Positions 11,318 through 21,482 of a DNA stretch of 22,805 nt are shown one piece after another. Location of the stretch: IMG/VR virus record IMGVR_UViG_3300010151_000188, positions 1-22,805 of that record. One strand, 5' to 3'. Source of the stretch: a virus. Positions within the stretch are counted from its first letter, which is position 1, and each line of letters begins with the position of its first letter. Position numbers and translations under genes: made by a program. Below the pieces are notes generated by a model, which was given only the letters and a program-made list of their open reading frames with translations, was not told the DNA's origin and searched no databases.

Positions 11318-14300
11318 TAATATTTTTCTCTTTTTTGCTTTTTCTTAAATAGATATGTATATATAGCTTCAGCGTTTGGTTCTAATATTGGTTGGTCAGG
11401 ATGTGCTCTATTCCAAGACTCAATTTTTCTTTTAGCTTCTTCCTTTTTACCATTATAAACTAACTCTACAACCTGTTTATTAACCATCCTTCTCTTATAT
11501 TCAGTCTTTCCTTCTGTCTGTCCTGGTGTCTCAAATCTTTTTGTAAACTTTTTTGCATTAGAACCAAAAATTTTCATAAAGTTTTGAGGTGAACGTTTCA
11601 TTGCTCCACTAACCCCAAAGTCATCTATGTCTTCTATAATCTCACTTGTTGTATACCAAATTGCTTGCATATCATTCCAGATAACAGGTTCAACCGCAAA
11701 CCCAAGACCTTGCAATTTGTTTTCTGCTGCCATAAAATCTGAAACCACCCCTAAAGAACCTACCGCTGCAATCTCTTCTAAAGTAGGAGTAAGTAGTTCT
11801 TTCCAATACTCTCCTCTTTTGTAATTCTCTTCTCCTCCAAAAAATCCAGGTCTCATACCGCCATATTGAGTTCCAATCTTTTCTAATATATTTGCATCTT
11901 TATCAAATTCTCCTGTTGGCCCTAACTTAGACTGTCTCCAATCATATTCATCTTTACCAGATATAATATTTTGTACAAGTTCATAAGAGTTAATAATAAA
12001 TTTTCCACCGATACCAGCTCCTATACCCAATCTTAAAACAGGAAGAACATTTCCCTCTCCTAACTCTCTATTTAATCCAGTCTTAACTAATTTTGCCTGT
12101 TTAATTCCAAAAGTTTTTAAAACAAGAAGAGGTCTAAACATTGGTTCTGTTAAAAATAAAGGCTCTTTTAATAGGTTTCTTTGTAACTGTGTATCTTTTG
12201 AGAATTTAATAGCACCTCTTGAAAGCTCTTCAAATTTTAATTTCTTATTTCCTTTCCATATAACGCCATAATCTCTGTACAATTTATTTTTAGCCCAAGC
12301 TTGTCTACTCTGACCTGCAAGGGTGTCATTAATGATAGAATCTTTCATCTTTTTAGATAAAGGCAATCCTTTAAGCATAACATGTTCTCCATTAGCTACA
12401 CGGTTTAGATAGTTCATCATGTCAATACCAACAGATGCCGATGTTGAAAGATTGATTCTGTTTATTCCTGTAAAACCAGTGGCCGACAATATCTTGTCTA
12501 AAACTTTATCTGCTGTGCTATTCCCTCTTTTAGTTGTTCCAGAAAGAACCTGTAATGTATCTAAAAACTTACTATCCCCAAATATTCCCATGTCTTTTAA
12601 TAGGTTTCTTCTATTTCCAGAAACAAAATGTTTCATATAAGACTGAATACCTACACTATAGTTACCTAAAAACAATGACGATATAAGAGGTTGTGTTACA
12701 TTTACTAATGTTGCAAGACCTCCACCAATTTTAGTAGCAATCTGGAAGTCAACCATTCCTTTCACAAAATTTTTATTTTTGAAATTTTTATATGGGTCTA
12801 GCTCTATAATTCCGCTTACCCTAGATATTACCTCTTTCATCGTTTGGGCTGTCATCTTGTCTGGTGCAAAATACTCATCTTTTGTCCCAGGTTTTCTCAG
12901 TCTCCCAAATTCTATATCATCCATTAACTGAATAGCGTCATCAAAATTTTTCCCAAAAAATCGTTTGGTAGCAATTTTATTTGCTCCTTGATTGACATAG
13001 TTCATAACATTCACCGCTGCATTGGTTTCAAATATATCTATATTATATCTATTCTCTTTTTCAAGCCAACTAATATTTCCGCTTCTAGTTTTAGTTATGT
13101 TGTTGAAAGGTCTTGTAGCTTGTTGCATTAAGTGCATATCTAAATCACTAAACACTTTAAGAGAATCTCCTTTATAATAATCTCTTACACTATTAAAATA
13201 TGAAACAACAGACTTATCATTTTTATAATTTTCTAATATAGACTTTATTTTTTTATCTAAAAATGCTCTGGTTTCTTTATCATCGGCTAATTTTTTAACC
13301 CCAGAAAATATTTCAGGTCTTTCTCTCATTATACCCAACCTTATATCTTTTAATGCGTTTGCTAAATCGTCTTTAAGAAATCTAGCAGTATAAGCTTGCT
13401 CAAAAGCTACAACATCTATTCCTTCTTCTTTAAACATGGCATACATATCATCATAAATTGACCTTATAGCTCTTGCACCATCACTCATTTTTGCGTTTTT
13501 ACCTACATTCATTTCTAGTTCTGCAGTAATTTTTCGCATTAAATCTTTATCTGTAATCTTATCAAAGATACCAGCTTTTTTTAACCTATCTACAAAATGA
13601 CCTATATAAGAAGATTGCAGAGTTTTGTGGTTCTCTACATTAGCCATCATATACTTTGCTTTAACATGAACTCCAGGTCTACTCAATTTTGCTTCAGCAC
13701 TTCGCATCCATGACAATGCACTTGGGAACATATCTAATGTCAATTTATCAAATGTTTTACCAAGCATTCCAAGCGGTCCAGGTAAATAATGCCTACTATA
13801 TTCTCTGTCAAGAATCATCAGTTGTTTTGAAATGTCGTGTAACATATTTCTATTGCTTAGTTTTTTATTAATGTGATATAATTCTCTATTAGTAAGAGAA
13901 CTAAACCCTCTATCACCTGGTTTTAAGTTTTTAGGAACCCTACCTCCCCTTACTGAAAACAAAGTCTTTCTTACGTCATCTACTTTATATTTGCCTAGTC
14001 TATCCAGCTCATTCCCTATGCGTTTTACTAATTCAAAACGTGGAGTTTTTTTGCTGTTCTCAAGACTATATTTAGTAAAGAACTCTTCTTCTGGTAACTT
14101 TGTTGTTTTTCCAGTTTCATTATTTCTAAACCTAACCATTCCATTTTTATCACTATATCTTTCTACGAAAATAGAGTTGCCATTCTTGTCATACATAGTG
14201 CGTCTATGTGCAAAAGCTCCAGCTTTTAAATCTTGTAATGTTTCTCCAGCCCATCTTCTTATATCTTTTGGTAGACTATTAAACTTAAATGAATTTTTAT

Positions 14301-15171
14301 TTCCAAATACTCTATTGGTTTCCTCTATCAGCTTCTGTTGATTTTTAACAACTCCACCTAATCCTCTACTTAATAATTGAGCACCACCTAATATTCCACC
14401 AGTAACAGCAATATCTTCTGGGCTAGGTAATAATTTTCCTTGTTCCCAAGAATAGGGAGATGTAAAACCTACTGCCTCACCAGCTACTCTCGCCACTGCA
14501 GTAGGAACCCTTCCTTTAACTGCACTTGTTGTAGCAATTCCACCTAACTTACCAGCAGGGAAGGTAGCAAGACCGACTAAAGACTTGTTCATAACTTTAG
14601 CCCATTCTACATCATCTCCTGCAATCTTTTGATTTAGATATTCGTGAGTACCGCTGATTAATGCAAAACCACTTGAATCACGTACCAAGCGTTCCCCATC
14701 TTCTAAAAATGTTTTTTTTAGTTGGTCTCTAGCTTTACTTACGTATGTAGGTTTGGCTCCATTATTAGATACAATTCTTGCAGCATCATCTATTCCTTGT
14801 GTTACTTGTTTCCTAAGTGCTGCCTTTTTAACTGCTTGCTTGCTAGCAAACTGAACCCCAGCTGTTTTAAGGCTGGCAGTACCTATTCCTCCACCTAAAA
14901 CATACGCAGGCAGGTCCATACCAAACCCTAATATTGATGCGGTTATATCAAAGACGGTTCCATATTGAAACTCTGATAAGTCATATCTTTGTTCTTGGTT
15001 TACTAAATGGTCAGTTAAACCTATGATACTTTTATTATATGATTCTTTTAGCAGGTTGCTAAAGTGGTCTGGGTAAGATAATCTTATTGGTGCTTTTACG
15101 CCAGAATAGGGGTTTATTGGTGATGTTCCTAACCCTGATGTTAGATTTTGATATGAATTAGGGTCAGGCAT
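11317..15171 (-). CDS. Giant internal/ejection-type virion protein, 1284 aa
   Basis: At 1284 residues this is by far the largest gene. It is mostly helical and basic, with several hydrophobic Gly-rich stretches: about residues 74-105 (ILGFGMDLPAYVLGGGIGTA), 805-845 (KIGGGLATLVNVTQPLISSL) and 1040-1065 (LRLGIGAGIGGKFI). Such length and composition resemble internal virion proteins that podoviruses eject into the cell to form a DNA channel, like T7 gp16 in role; no homology is claimed. No lytic transglycosylase motif is evident. It is coupled by TAATG to genes on both sides. Being in a block with other helical virion proteins supports a role in ejection. Confidence 0.75.
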   Translation of the reverse strand: MPDPNSYQNLTSGLGTSPINPYSGVKAPIRLSYPDHFSNLLKESYNKSIIGLTDHLVNQEQRYDLSEFQYGTVFDITASILGFGMDLPAYVLGGGIGTASLKTAGVQFASKQAVKKAALRKQVTQGIDDAARIVSNNGAKPTYVSKARDQLKKTFLEDGERLVRDSSGFALISGTHEYLNQKIAGDDVEWAKVMNKSLVGLATFPAGKLGGIATTSAVKGRVPTAVARVAGEAVGFTSPYSWEQGKLLPSPEDIAVTGGILGGAQLLSRGLGGVVKNQQKLIEETNRVFGNKNSFKFNSLPKDIRRWAGETLQDLKAGAFAHRRTMYDKNGNSIFVERYSDKNGMVRFRNNETGKTTKLPEEEFFTKYSLENSKKTPRFELVKRIGNELDRLGKYKVDDVRKTLFSVRGGRVPKNLKPGDRGFSSLTNRELYHINKKLSNRNMLHDISKQLMILDREYSRHYLPGPLGMLGKTFDKLTLDMFPSALSWMRSAEAKLSRPGVHVKAKYMMANVENHKTLQSSYIGHFVDRLKKAGIFDKITDKDLMRKITAELEMNVGKNAKMSDGARAIRSIYDDMYAMFKEEGIDVVAFEQAYTARFLKDDLANALKDIRLGIMRERPEIFSGVKKLADDKETRAFLDKKIKSILENYKNDKSVVSYFNSVRDYYKGDSLKVFSDLDMHLMQQATRPFNNITKTRSGNISWLEKENRYNIDIFETNAAVNVMNYVNQGANKIATKRFFGKNFDDAIQLMDDIEFGRLRKPGTKDEYFAPDKMTAQTMKEVISRVSGIIELDPYKNFKNKNFVKGMVDFQIATKIGGGLATLVNVTQPLISSLFLGNYSVGIQSYMKHFVSGNRRNLLKDMGIFGDSKFLDTLQVLSGTTKRGNSTADKVLDKILSATGFTGINRINLSTSASVGIDMMNYLNRVANGEHVMLKGLPLSKKMKDSIINDTLAGQSRQAWAKNKLYRDYGVIWKGNKKLKFEELSRGAIKFSKDTQLQRNLLKEPLFLTEPMFRPLLVLKTFGIKQAKLVKTGLNRELGEGNVLPVLRLGIGAGIGGKFIINSYELVQNIISGKDEYDWRQSKLGPTGEFDKDANILEKIGTQYGGMRPGFFGGEENYKRGEYWKELLTPTLEEIAAVGSLGVVSDFMAAENKLQGLGFAVEPVIWNDMQAIWYTTSEIIEDIDDFGVSGAMKRSPQNFMKIFGSNAKKFTKRFETPGQTEGKTEYKRRMVNKQVVELVYNGKKEEAKRKIESWNRAHPDQPILEPNAEAIYTYLFKKKQKREKY

Positions 15172-16571
15172 TAACCCTCCAGAAGTTCTAATACATCTTG
15201 TATGGTTATTGCGTCACTTTTTTCTAGCTTTTTTTGAAGTCTTTCAACTTTATTAAATTTAGGATTGATTTTAAATTTAAAAGGGTCATCGCCTTCTCCT
15301 AATTGTCTTTTTAATTTTCTTTCCAACTGTTTTCTACTCCCCAACCCTTCAGCCTTCAATCTGTCCTTATTTAGGGTTTCAAAAATAAAATCAGAACCTT
15401 GAGCTGTAGCCTTTATATCGTCTAGTATTTGTACTATCTTCATATTGTCAGGGTCTGTAGAACCTTCTTCTTTTAGAATTGATATAAGATTGTCTACCTC
15501 TTTTGATACAGTTCCATAACCAGCCTCTTTTTTACCCATTTGTAAATAACTTTCTATCGCATCTAAAGATTCTCTAGCTTCTGGGATATCATCAATTTGA
15601 GATATTTCTAGTTTTGTTAATTCTTTCATAGAATCATCACCCCAGGGGTCAAATTCATCGTCTACGTCCAGTTCCTTCCTTGGGGCAGGTGCATCAACTG
15701 CTTTAAGTAAATCTATGTCAAATTCTAAATCAGGAGCTCTAAAATCAAGGTCTGCTTGTTCTAAGAGTGGGGAGTATGTATCCATAACATATTGAAGTTT
15801 GTTGTTATATTTATTTGTGTAATCATCTACTAATTTTTGTGTTGATAAAATACTTTCATTATTAGCAATATACATATCCTCTAATTTCCCATATGTTATA
15901 TCAGTAAGCTCTTCAAATGCTTCAGGAAGGTTTGTAATTGTAGAAGCTCTTAGCTCGTCTTCTGTTAAGGCCTTTAACTCGCCAGTCCCTGGGTCCGTTA
16001 TAGAATTTCTTTCATTATCTAAAGTCTGTTTAATTTGTACATTCTCTTTTCTGAGACTTTCAAGGTTTGAGTTATTCATTTGATATTTATTTCTTTCATC
16101 TGCAGATATAATAACATCACCGAAAGATTTTATTGCTTTATCTGCTGCCTGTGTTGCCATCTTATAATTAGGACTATCTTTTGGAATTATAGAGTAAAGT
16201 CTTGCTACATCCTTAAGCCCTTGTCCTTCATCATATTTTGTGAGTGCCAAATCTTTTATTGCTTGTTCTTCTTTTTTATTTACGTTCGCATCCACTGCTG
16301 AGTCAAAAGCTGTTACAAGTTCATCTAACCCCATACCATCTGCAATCTTACGCTTATCTGATAAGTATGGAAAACTTTTTTCAAACTGAAGAAATAGTTT
16401 ATAATCATCTCTTTTTGCTTGCTGTTCTAATCTTTCGTAGGCTAGGTCTTCTTTGGCTTCTAGCTCTGCACGTTTTAATCTGTCGGCTGGTGTCCCAAAA
16501 ATAGAATCAATAATATTGGTCTTTCTTTCTGGTATTTTTATATTAAATGCTCTGCTTAATCCACTTGCCAT
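15171..16571 (-). CDS. Helical virion protein, 466 aa
   Basis: The 466-residue product begins MASGLSRAFNIKIPERKTNI and is charged and almost all helical, with likely coiled coils at about residues 30-70 and 165-190. It lacks hydrophobic segments. AGGAGA precedes the ATG. The stop is TAATG-coupled to the 1284-residue gene. In podoviruses a set of helical internal proteins precedes the large ejection protein, so an internal virion or scaffold-like ejection role is likely. No named family is recognised. Confidence 0.6.
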   Translation of the reverse strand: MASGLSRAFNIKIPERKTNIIDSIFGTPADRLKRAELEAKEDLAYERLEQQAKRDDYKLFLQFEKSFPYLSDKRKIADGMGLDELVTAFDSAVDANVNKKEEQAIKDLALTKYDEGQGLKDVARLYSIIPKDSPNYKMATQAADKAIKSFGDVIISADERNKYQMNNSNLESLRKENVQIKQTLDNERNSITDPGTGELKALTEDELRASTITNLPEAFEELTDITYGKLEDMYIANNESILSTQKLVDDYTNKYNNKLQYVMDTYSPLLEQADLDFRAPDLEFDIDLLKAVDAPAPRKELDVDDEFDPWGDDSMKELTKLEISQIDDIPEARESLDAIESYLQMGKKEAGYGTVSKEVDNLISILKEEGSTDPDNMKIVQILDDIKATAQGSDFIFETLNKDRLKAEGLGSRKQLERKLKRQLGEGDDPFKFKINPKFNKVERLQKKLEKSDAITIQDVLELLEG

Positions 16572-16579
16572 ATTGTCTC

Positions 16580-17767
16580 CTATTCGTATGAATCTCCCTG
16601 GTCTTGTTCATCTCCAAAATTGCTTTGAATCCAATCAATCACTTCTTGTTGTGATGGGTACTGTCCAGTTGAATCAAAAATACCAGATACATAGCTATTC
16701 ACAAGGGTTGTTTCACTTTGACTTAGCCCGTATGAACTTATTGCAGAAGAAACATAATGAGGAAACTCTCCAGGATTACCTGTTCCTCCTAAATACTCTG
16801 CTAGGTCTGCATTGTTTGCTAATACATCTTCAGTAAGGTTTGATAGATTCTCTTTAAGTTGTCCAACTGTTCCTTTCATTAAGGAATCTAGCTCTCCAAG
16901 GTATGTAGACTCATTAGCCATCAGCTGTCTTTCTAATGCAGACTCCAATGTCTTGGTTGCTTCCTGTTTTCTTTGGGTTGTTCTATTGCTTAATATACCG
17001 CTAGTGCTTTCAGCGTCTGTCATTTGTAATAAAGTTGGCTGTTGTGAAGAAGCCTCCTCTAATGTTTTCCCAAACATACCCCCTCTAAGCTCTTGTAAGT
17101 TAGATAATTCTCCAGGCAAATTTGCTAAAGCATCCGCATATCTTCCAATACCAGCAGCTTCTAACTTTGCGTGAAGTTCTGTTCCTGGTGCTGCATCAGC
17201 ATACTCAAATCCAGCTAATGCTGCAAGTTCTTGTATGGATAGATTTTCTCCTCCTTGAGAACCTGGATTGGTAAATTCTGTATATTGACTAGCTTCAGTT
17301 GGGTTTAATGCACTAAAAAATGAAGACATTAAAGATGATGTGTCTGTTTTAAATCTTTCCATTGCTGGACCATATCCTTCATCTTGAACTCCACCTTCTC
17401 CAAAATAATCATTAGATGCACCATCTCCAGTATATCCACCTGTTCCATCTTCTGGGTCTATAATAGAAAGAGCATCAGGGTTTTGTAATCCAAATTTTTG
17501 CATTTCTCCATTGAAATAGTTTTCCCTTTTTTGAAAAGGGCTTTGTGTTTTAATTGGTGCTAAGTTTTGAAAGTTTGTATTGATTGGTGATTGCATACCA
17601 AACAGAGATTGTCCAAAAGGATTTTCTGAATTGTTTCTATTTGATAAATTTTGTAAAGGGACAACACCTAACAAGCTTTGAAGTCTACTTCTTCCACCTT
17701 TTCCAGTAGAACTTCCACCTTTTCCAGCATAAATATTTCTTCTAAATTTATTTTCTGCACTTTCCAC
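16580..17767 (-). CDS. Structural-type virion protein, 395 aa (GTG start)
   Basis: The start is a GTG at 17767 that overlaps the preceding stop as TAGTG; the next Met is far inside. The protein begins MESAENKFRRNIYAGKGGSS and has a Gly/Ser/Asn-rich, low-complexity first 150 residues, then an acidic helical part rich in Leu and Ala (about 170-330) and a C-terminal SQQEVIDWIQSNFGDEQ segment. The composition fits a virion interior or minor structural protein. It belongs to the coupled ejection-protein block. Function is inferred from context. Confidence 0.6.
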   Translation of the reverse strand: MESAENKFRRNIYAGKGGSSTGKGGRSRLQSLLGVVPLQNLSNRNNSENPFGQSLFGMQSPINTNFQNLAPIKTQSPFQKRENYFNGEMQKFGLQNPDALSIIDPEDGTGGYTGDGASNDYFGEGGVQDEGYGPAMERFKTDTSSLMSSFFSALNPTEASQYTEFTNPGSQGGENLSIQELAALAGFEYADAAPGTELHAKLEAAGIGRYADALANLPGELSNLQELRGGMFGKTLEEASSQQPTLLQMTDAESTSGILSNRTTQRKQEATKTLESALERQLMANESTYLGELDSLMKGTVGQLKENLSNLTEDVLANNADLAEYLGGTGNPGEFPHYVSSAISSYGLSQSETTLVNSYVSGIFDSTGQYPSQQEVIDWIQSNFGDEQDQGDSYE

Positions 17768-18558
17768 TATTCTGTTTCCACATTTAAGTCTATACTATCA
17801 TTATTGGTGCTCAAAGTCTGATTAGCATATTGCTTTAAAAAAGACTCATACCAGCTTTCATTACCACCTTGTAAAAATGACATGAGAGCCAGTTGAAGCC
17901 ATTCATCACTATCTTTGTATAATTCTGGATTTTTAAATTTCTTTACTTTTTTAGAGTATTCTACTGGGTCTTCTCCATATGCTTTAAATTGGTCTAAAAG
18001 CCCTTGAGTTCCATCTTTTATAAAATCAATAACTTTTCCTTCTCCGAAGTGATAGTCTTCAGTAGCTTCAGACCACTTAGTCTTCATATTTTCCTCAAAC
18101 TTTTGCCAACCTTCACTGTCTTTTATAACATCAAATGCTACATCCAACCCAAGGTCTTTCATTCTGTTTCCAAATTTTAAATCTTCAGTATATTTTTTGC
18201 TTAATTCTTTAACTTCCAAATCTATGTTTTTAGCAGCATCTCCTAGATACTGAACTGGAGAAGTATCTATACCTCCCCTAGCATCGCTTGCTCTGCGGTC
18301 TAGGTATGCAGCTTCTGCTGTTCCAAAAATCCAATCATCAATTTTATTAGAAGATAAACTTGTACCAAGCTTAAGAATATTTCCTAACATCCCTATGTCT
18401 CCAGCTTTAGAAACTTTATCTAATCTTTTTTGAACTTGTTCTTCAATATATAAAGTATCAGCTGCTTTGACCTTTATTAAATCTAACATTTGATTAAAGC
18501 CTTTGTTACTATACTTGGCTTGGTTGGTGTATTTACCTCTTACATTATATGCTGACAT
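17767..18558 (-). CDS. Probable virion protein, 263 aa
   Basis: The 263-residue protein begins MSAYNVRGKYTNQAKYSNKG. It has a helical, Lys-rich middle (DLIKVKAADTLYIEEQVQKR, about residues 26-45) and ends with LQGGNESWYESFLKQYANQT near the acidic C-terminus. There is no signal peptide. AAGGA lies just upstream of the ATG, in a gap with a hairpin. Its position between the 113- and 395-residue genes suggests a minor virion or ejection component. No domain is recognised. Confidence 0.6.
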   Translation of the reverse strand: MSAYNVRGKYTNQAKYSNKGFNQMLDLIKVKAADTLYIEEQVQKRLDKVSKAGDIGMLGNILKLGTSLSSNKIDDWIFGTAEAAYLDRRASDARGGIDTSPVQYLGDAAKNIDLEVKELSKKYTEDLKFGNRMKDLGLDVAFDVIKDSEGWQKFEENMKTKWSEATEDYHFGEGKVIDFIKDGTQGLLDQFKAYGEDPVEYSKKVKKFKNPELYKDSDEWLQLALMSFLQGGNESWYESFLKQYANQTLSTNNDSIDLNVETE

Positions 18559-18641
18559 ATGAATCCTTACTTGTGTCTGTTTGGGTTAAATTTACAAATT
18601 TATGAGAGGGTAAGTCAATCTTAACCCCTATAAAAACTCTA
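18559..18641 (-). other. Intergenic gap with a hairpin (late strand)
   Basis: On the late strand GGGTTAAG-ATTGA-CTTACCC (18608-18627) can form a 7-bp stem with one bulged T. No U-run follows, so it is unlikely to terminate. AAGGA near 18563 is the ribosome binding site of the 263-residue gene. The hairpin could adjust expression or mRNA processing between two late genes. Confidence 0.35.
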
Positions 18642-18983
18642 TTATTTAGGTATAACATTGCTTCCATCCACTGTTTGTTCAAATTCATCTGATTGTGTAT
18701 TTGCATTACCTGCTTCTGGAACAGAACCAAAAAACTTTTCTCCTTCTGCAACTCTTACTCCACCTTTAAATACTTTAAGAGCATTTTTCTTAGGTTTCTT
18801 TATATCTGAAAATTTTGCAAAAGTTTTAACTTCTTTCATTTCTGGACTGCTAAATTCTAATTCAAATAACTTTCCAAATTCTTTTCTTATTAGCTTTAAC
18901 CTTCCTCTATGGTATTGTATAATCTCTTCACCATTTTTCATATTCTTTACACTCACAGGACCTTTCTTTAGGGGTGTACTCAT
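18642..18983 (-). CDS. Small virion-region hypothetical protein, 113 aa
   Basis: The 113-residue protein begins MSTPLKKGPVSVKNMKNGEE and has a basic first half (YHRGRLKLIRKEFGKLFELE, about residues 24-43). A beta-type segment follows, then an acidic, Ser/Asn-rich tail. The ATG shares TAATG with the stop of the 729-residue gene. A small structural accessory role is plausible. No family is recognised. Confidence 0.55.
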   Translation of the reverse strand: MSTPLKKGPVSVKNMKNGEEIIQYHRGRLKLIRKEFGKLFELEFSSPEMKEVKTFAKFSDIKKPKKNALKVFKGGVRVAEGEKFFGSVPEAGNANTQSDEFEQTVDGSNVIPK

Positions 18984-21172
18984 TATCTTAGCCCTCTTGG
19001 TCTATATACTATAGTAATGTCTTCTATTTCAATATCTGCCTCTGTGCTACTGCTAGATGAAAGCTTAAGTTGTATTGATTTGCAAACAGTAGAGCTATTG
19101 AATGTAAACTTCTCAGTATTTCTAGTGCTTGAATTACTCAATGTATTGTTTCCACTAACAGCACCTGATATTGCAGTTGAGGTTAGAGCAGCACCATCTA
19201 CGCCATATGTTAAAGAGACATTGTTTGCATCTTTGTAGGTTATATATATACTATTAATTTTTTTATCAACAGAAGGAGCACCAAAATCATATTCTTTTGT
19301 TTGAATGTCTACAGTATGTGCAGCTGGTGTAGTGTTAAATCTTCTCAACTCCCCTGTTTCATCCATTATACATAGCTCTTGGTTGTAGGTTATAAAGTTA
19401 GTTGTTTTATCATCTACGAGAACACTATTCTCTGTAACATTTACAATAGATTGGGTGGCCATATCATATATATATCCTTTAATATCACTTCCACCATCTA
19501 TACTAGCATCGCCCAATATAAGTATTTGATTTCTTTTTGGTATAAAACCAATTTGAGCCTTATCGGCGTTTATGTTTGTAGACCATACTATATCATCAAT
19601 TCCATTAGAAAGCTTTGCTACGGTATCAAAGAATCCAAATAAACCATATTCATTTGCCCATATCAAACCCATATCTGTTTTAATGACAGCTCCAGAATTT
19701 GATAATCCCCTATTTTCAAATTCTCCTATTAACTTCCATCCTGAATCTGAAGCGGAACTAATATCAATTATAAATAACTTATTCTTTTTAAATACAAATA
19801 ACCTATCTTGAAACTCAACTAGTTTTATTATTTCGTCTCCGTCATTTGTTCCCACATCTATTGAGTAAGATTGTGGAAACGTGTCATATTTTCTAACAGG
19901 GGTATATTGGATTCTGTCTCCCAATTTTCTAGCTTTTCCTTCTGAATCTGGGTAAAACACATTACCAACAAAAGCACGTTGATTAGCTACAACAGCGGTT
20001 TGATAGGTATACTGACCATTGTCTTGGAAAGATAAAGCGTGTTCCTCTAGGTCATATCCATTTATCCCTCCATATGTTAAGGAGCTTGCATTTTGTAATA
20101 CATAAGCATAGTATTGATTTGTAGCAGCGGTTCCTTCTTTAGGGTCAGAGGTGTGGAACCAATCACCCTCATCTTGCAATGCATCAAATTCATCTCCTAG
20201 ACTAGTTCTTGAACCTTGTTCTAAATCTACATCTAATACTAATCTAAATTCATCGTCTATATCATTAAAGTTTCTAGCATAAACTCTAAACCCTTGTATA
20301 AATTTATCCATGCCTTGGTCTGCTATAGAAGCAGAAGTTAGTATAATGTTACCATCTGATACATCTACTGTGCTAGAAAATTTAGAAATTTTAGATTCTT
20401 GCCCATCAATATATACATAACTTATTCCAATGACGTATTTACCTTCTGCCCATAAACCAGAAGCTTCAGCACTTTGTGGAGCTACTGCCTCAACAGCTAC
20501 TATTATATCATCTGAACCAGGGTCTCCTAAGTCGTGGTATTTAGTTCCACCTACATTTGGGTCTACTGTGCCAGAAGATAAAGAAGCTATATCTCCCATA
20601 TCTGGTGCAGAAAGGAGTGAAGTTGCTGCATAATATTGTTTGGTTACAGCTCCTCCAGTCCATACACTGTCAGCTCTTTCAACAGGAATAAAAGTAGTTG
20701 TACTGCTCGTACTACTTGTTCTAAGTGTAGCATCAGCAACTCTTAATCCTCCATTAGCATAGTAATAAACAGGAATCACAGTAGATGGGTCATTTGAATT
20801 TATATCAAATTTTTCAGCCATTGTCTCTGTTGCATTCCCTATAAATACTTCACCACTCCCTCTTGTGTATCCTACATATTCACCTGTAGAATCTCCTGGA
20901 TTACTTGATGATATTATTTCATCTGTTTTAAAACTAAACAAACCTTTTCCAGGTGTAAATCCAGATGGGGATAAGTTAATAGTAGCATCTGCATCTCCAT
21001 CTGCAGCTATAAAAGTATCTGCTTCAAATTTTCCAGGTGCTTTTATCCTACCAACAGAGCTAACATCAATATTCTTTGCTTCTGCTAAAAACCCCTCTGG
21101 TAAGTCTTTTTTAGAGTCTTTATTGTTTAATCCTCCATCAAATCGTTGTATTAGTGCTGCTTGTTTTGCCAT
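18983..21172 (-). CDS. Large beta-rich virion protein, 729 aa (tail/stabilisation type)
   Basis: The 729-residue protein starts MAKQAALIQRFDGGLNNKDS, then DLPEGFLAEAKNIDVSSVGR (residues 23-42). This N-terminal pattern, an FxGGLNxK motif followed by D-x(n)-NxDV-x-x-x-GR, is shared by tail or stabilisation-type structural proteins of many podovirus-like phages, as recalled from family knowledge. The rest is rich in Gly, Ser, Thr, Asp and beta strands, with repeated Asn/Asp/Gly loops as in a beta-propeller. There is no signal peptide. The ribosome binding site is weak (AAAGAG). A tail-tube or tail-stabilising role is likely; the exact name is uncertain. Confidence 0.65.
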   Translation of the reverse strand: MAKQAALIQRFDGGLNNKDSKKDLPEGFLAEAKNIDVSSVGRIKAPGKFEADTFIAADGDADATINLSPSGFTPGKGLFSFKTDEIISSSNPGDSTGEYVGYTRGSGEVFIGNATETMAEKFDINSNDPSTVIPVYYYANGGLRVADATLRTSSTSSTTTFIPVERADSVWTGGAVTKQYYAATSLLSAPDMGDIASLSSGTVDPNVGGTKYHDLGDPGSDDIIVAVEAVAPQSAEASGLWAEGKYVIGISYVYIDGQESKISKFSSTVDVSDGNIILTSASIADQGMDKFIQGFRVYARNFNDIDDEFRLVLDVDLEQGSRTSLGDEFDALQDEGDWFHTSDPKEGTAATNQYYAYVLQNASSLTYGGINGYDLEEHALSFQDNGQYTYQTAVVANQRAFVGNVFYPDSEGKARKLGDRIQYTPVRKYDTFPQSYSIDVGTNDGDEIIKLVEFQDRLFVFKKNKLFIIDISSASDSGWKLIGEFENRGLSNSGAVIKTDMGLIWANEYGLFGFFDTVAKLSNGIDDIVWSTNINADKAQIGFIPKRNQILILGDASIDGGSDIKGYIYDMATQSIVNVTENSVLVDDKTTNFITYNQELCIMDETGELRRFNTTPAAHTVDIQTKEYDFGAPSVDKKINSIYITYKDANNVSLTYGVDGAALTSTAISGAVSGNNTLSNSSTRNTEKFTFNSSTVCKSIQLKLSSSSSTEADIEIEDITIVYRPRGLR

Positions 21173-21174
21173 TT

Positions 21175-21441
21175 TTATTTACTCTTTATATGTTGGTGTA
21201 ATTCTTTAAATCCTTTTATTAATAGTTCTATCATATGAGCTGTAATTAAATATATTAATACTAGCATTACTGCTAACACCATAATAAACATTGATACGGC
21301 TAGTGTAAGTGTGTAGGCTAAAGCCGAAACACACTCCACTACCCACTGTTGTAAACTTTTAGATGTTTTTAATCTTACTCTCTGGTCAAGTTTATTAAAA
21401 ACCGATTCTAATTCTCTTGCCAGATTGCTTAATGTTTTCAT
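21175..21441 (-). CDS. Small membrane protein, 88 aa
   Basis: I choose the ATG at 21441 because it shares TAATG with a cysteine-rich mini-ORF; a longer start at 21462 has no ribosome binding site. The product begins MKTLSNLARELESVFNKLDQ, has a long hydrophobic region (about residues 38-68) for one or two membrane passes, and a His/Lys tail. It lies between the holin and the virion genes, so a lysis accessory or second holin-like role is possible. It could also be a membrane component of the virion. Confidence 0.6.
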   Translation of the reverse strand: MKTLSNLARELESVFNKLDQRVRLKTSKSLQQWVVECVSALAYTLTLAVSMFIMVLAVMLVLIYLITAHMIELLIKGFKELHQHIKSK

Positions 21442-21473
21442 TAACAGCAACCGCATCCACATTCACAGTTCAT
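21441..21473 (-). CDS. 10-residue cysteine-rich peptide MNCECGCGCC
   Basis: On the late strand an AGGGGG ribosome binding site (21479-21484) lies five bases before an ATG (21473-21471). The frame encodes only MNCECGCGCC, with six cysteines in ten residues, then TAA. The last base of the stop is the first of the next ATG (TAATG). A strong site plus coupling suggests real translation. The peptide could bind metal. Very short Cys-rich ORFs of this kind occur in some phages, as I recall, but the role is unknown. Chance is the main alternative. Confidence 0.5.
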   Translation of the reverse strand: MNCECGCGCC

Positions 21474-21482
21474 ACAATCCCC

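Noticed and set aside
11627-14341. Rightward ORFs inside the 1284-residue gene
   Set aside because: They are antisense shadows of a long intact gene, have no ribosome binding sites and show low-complexity translations.
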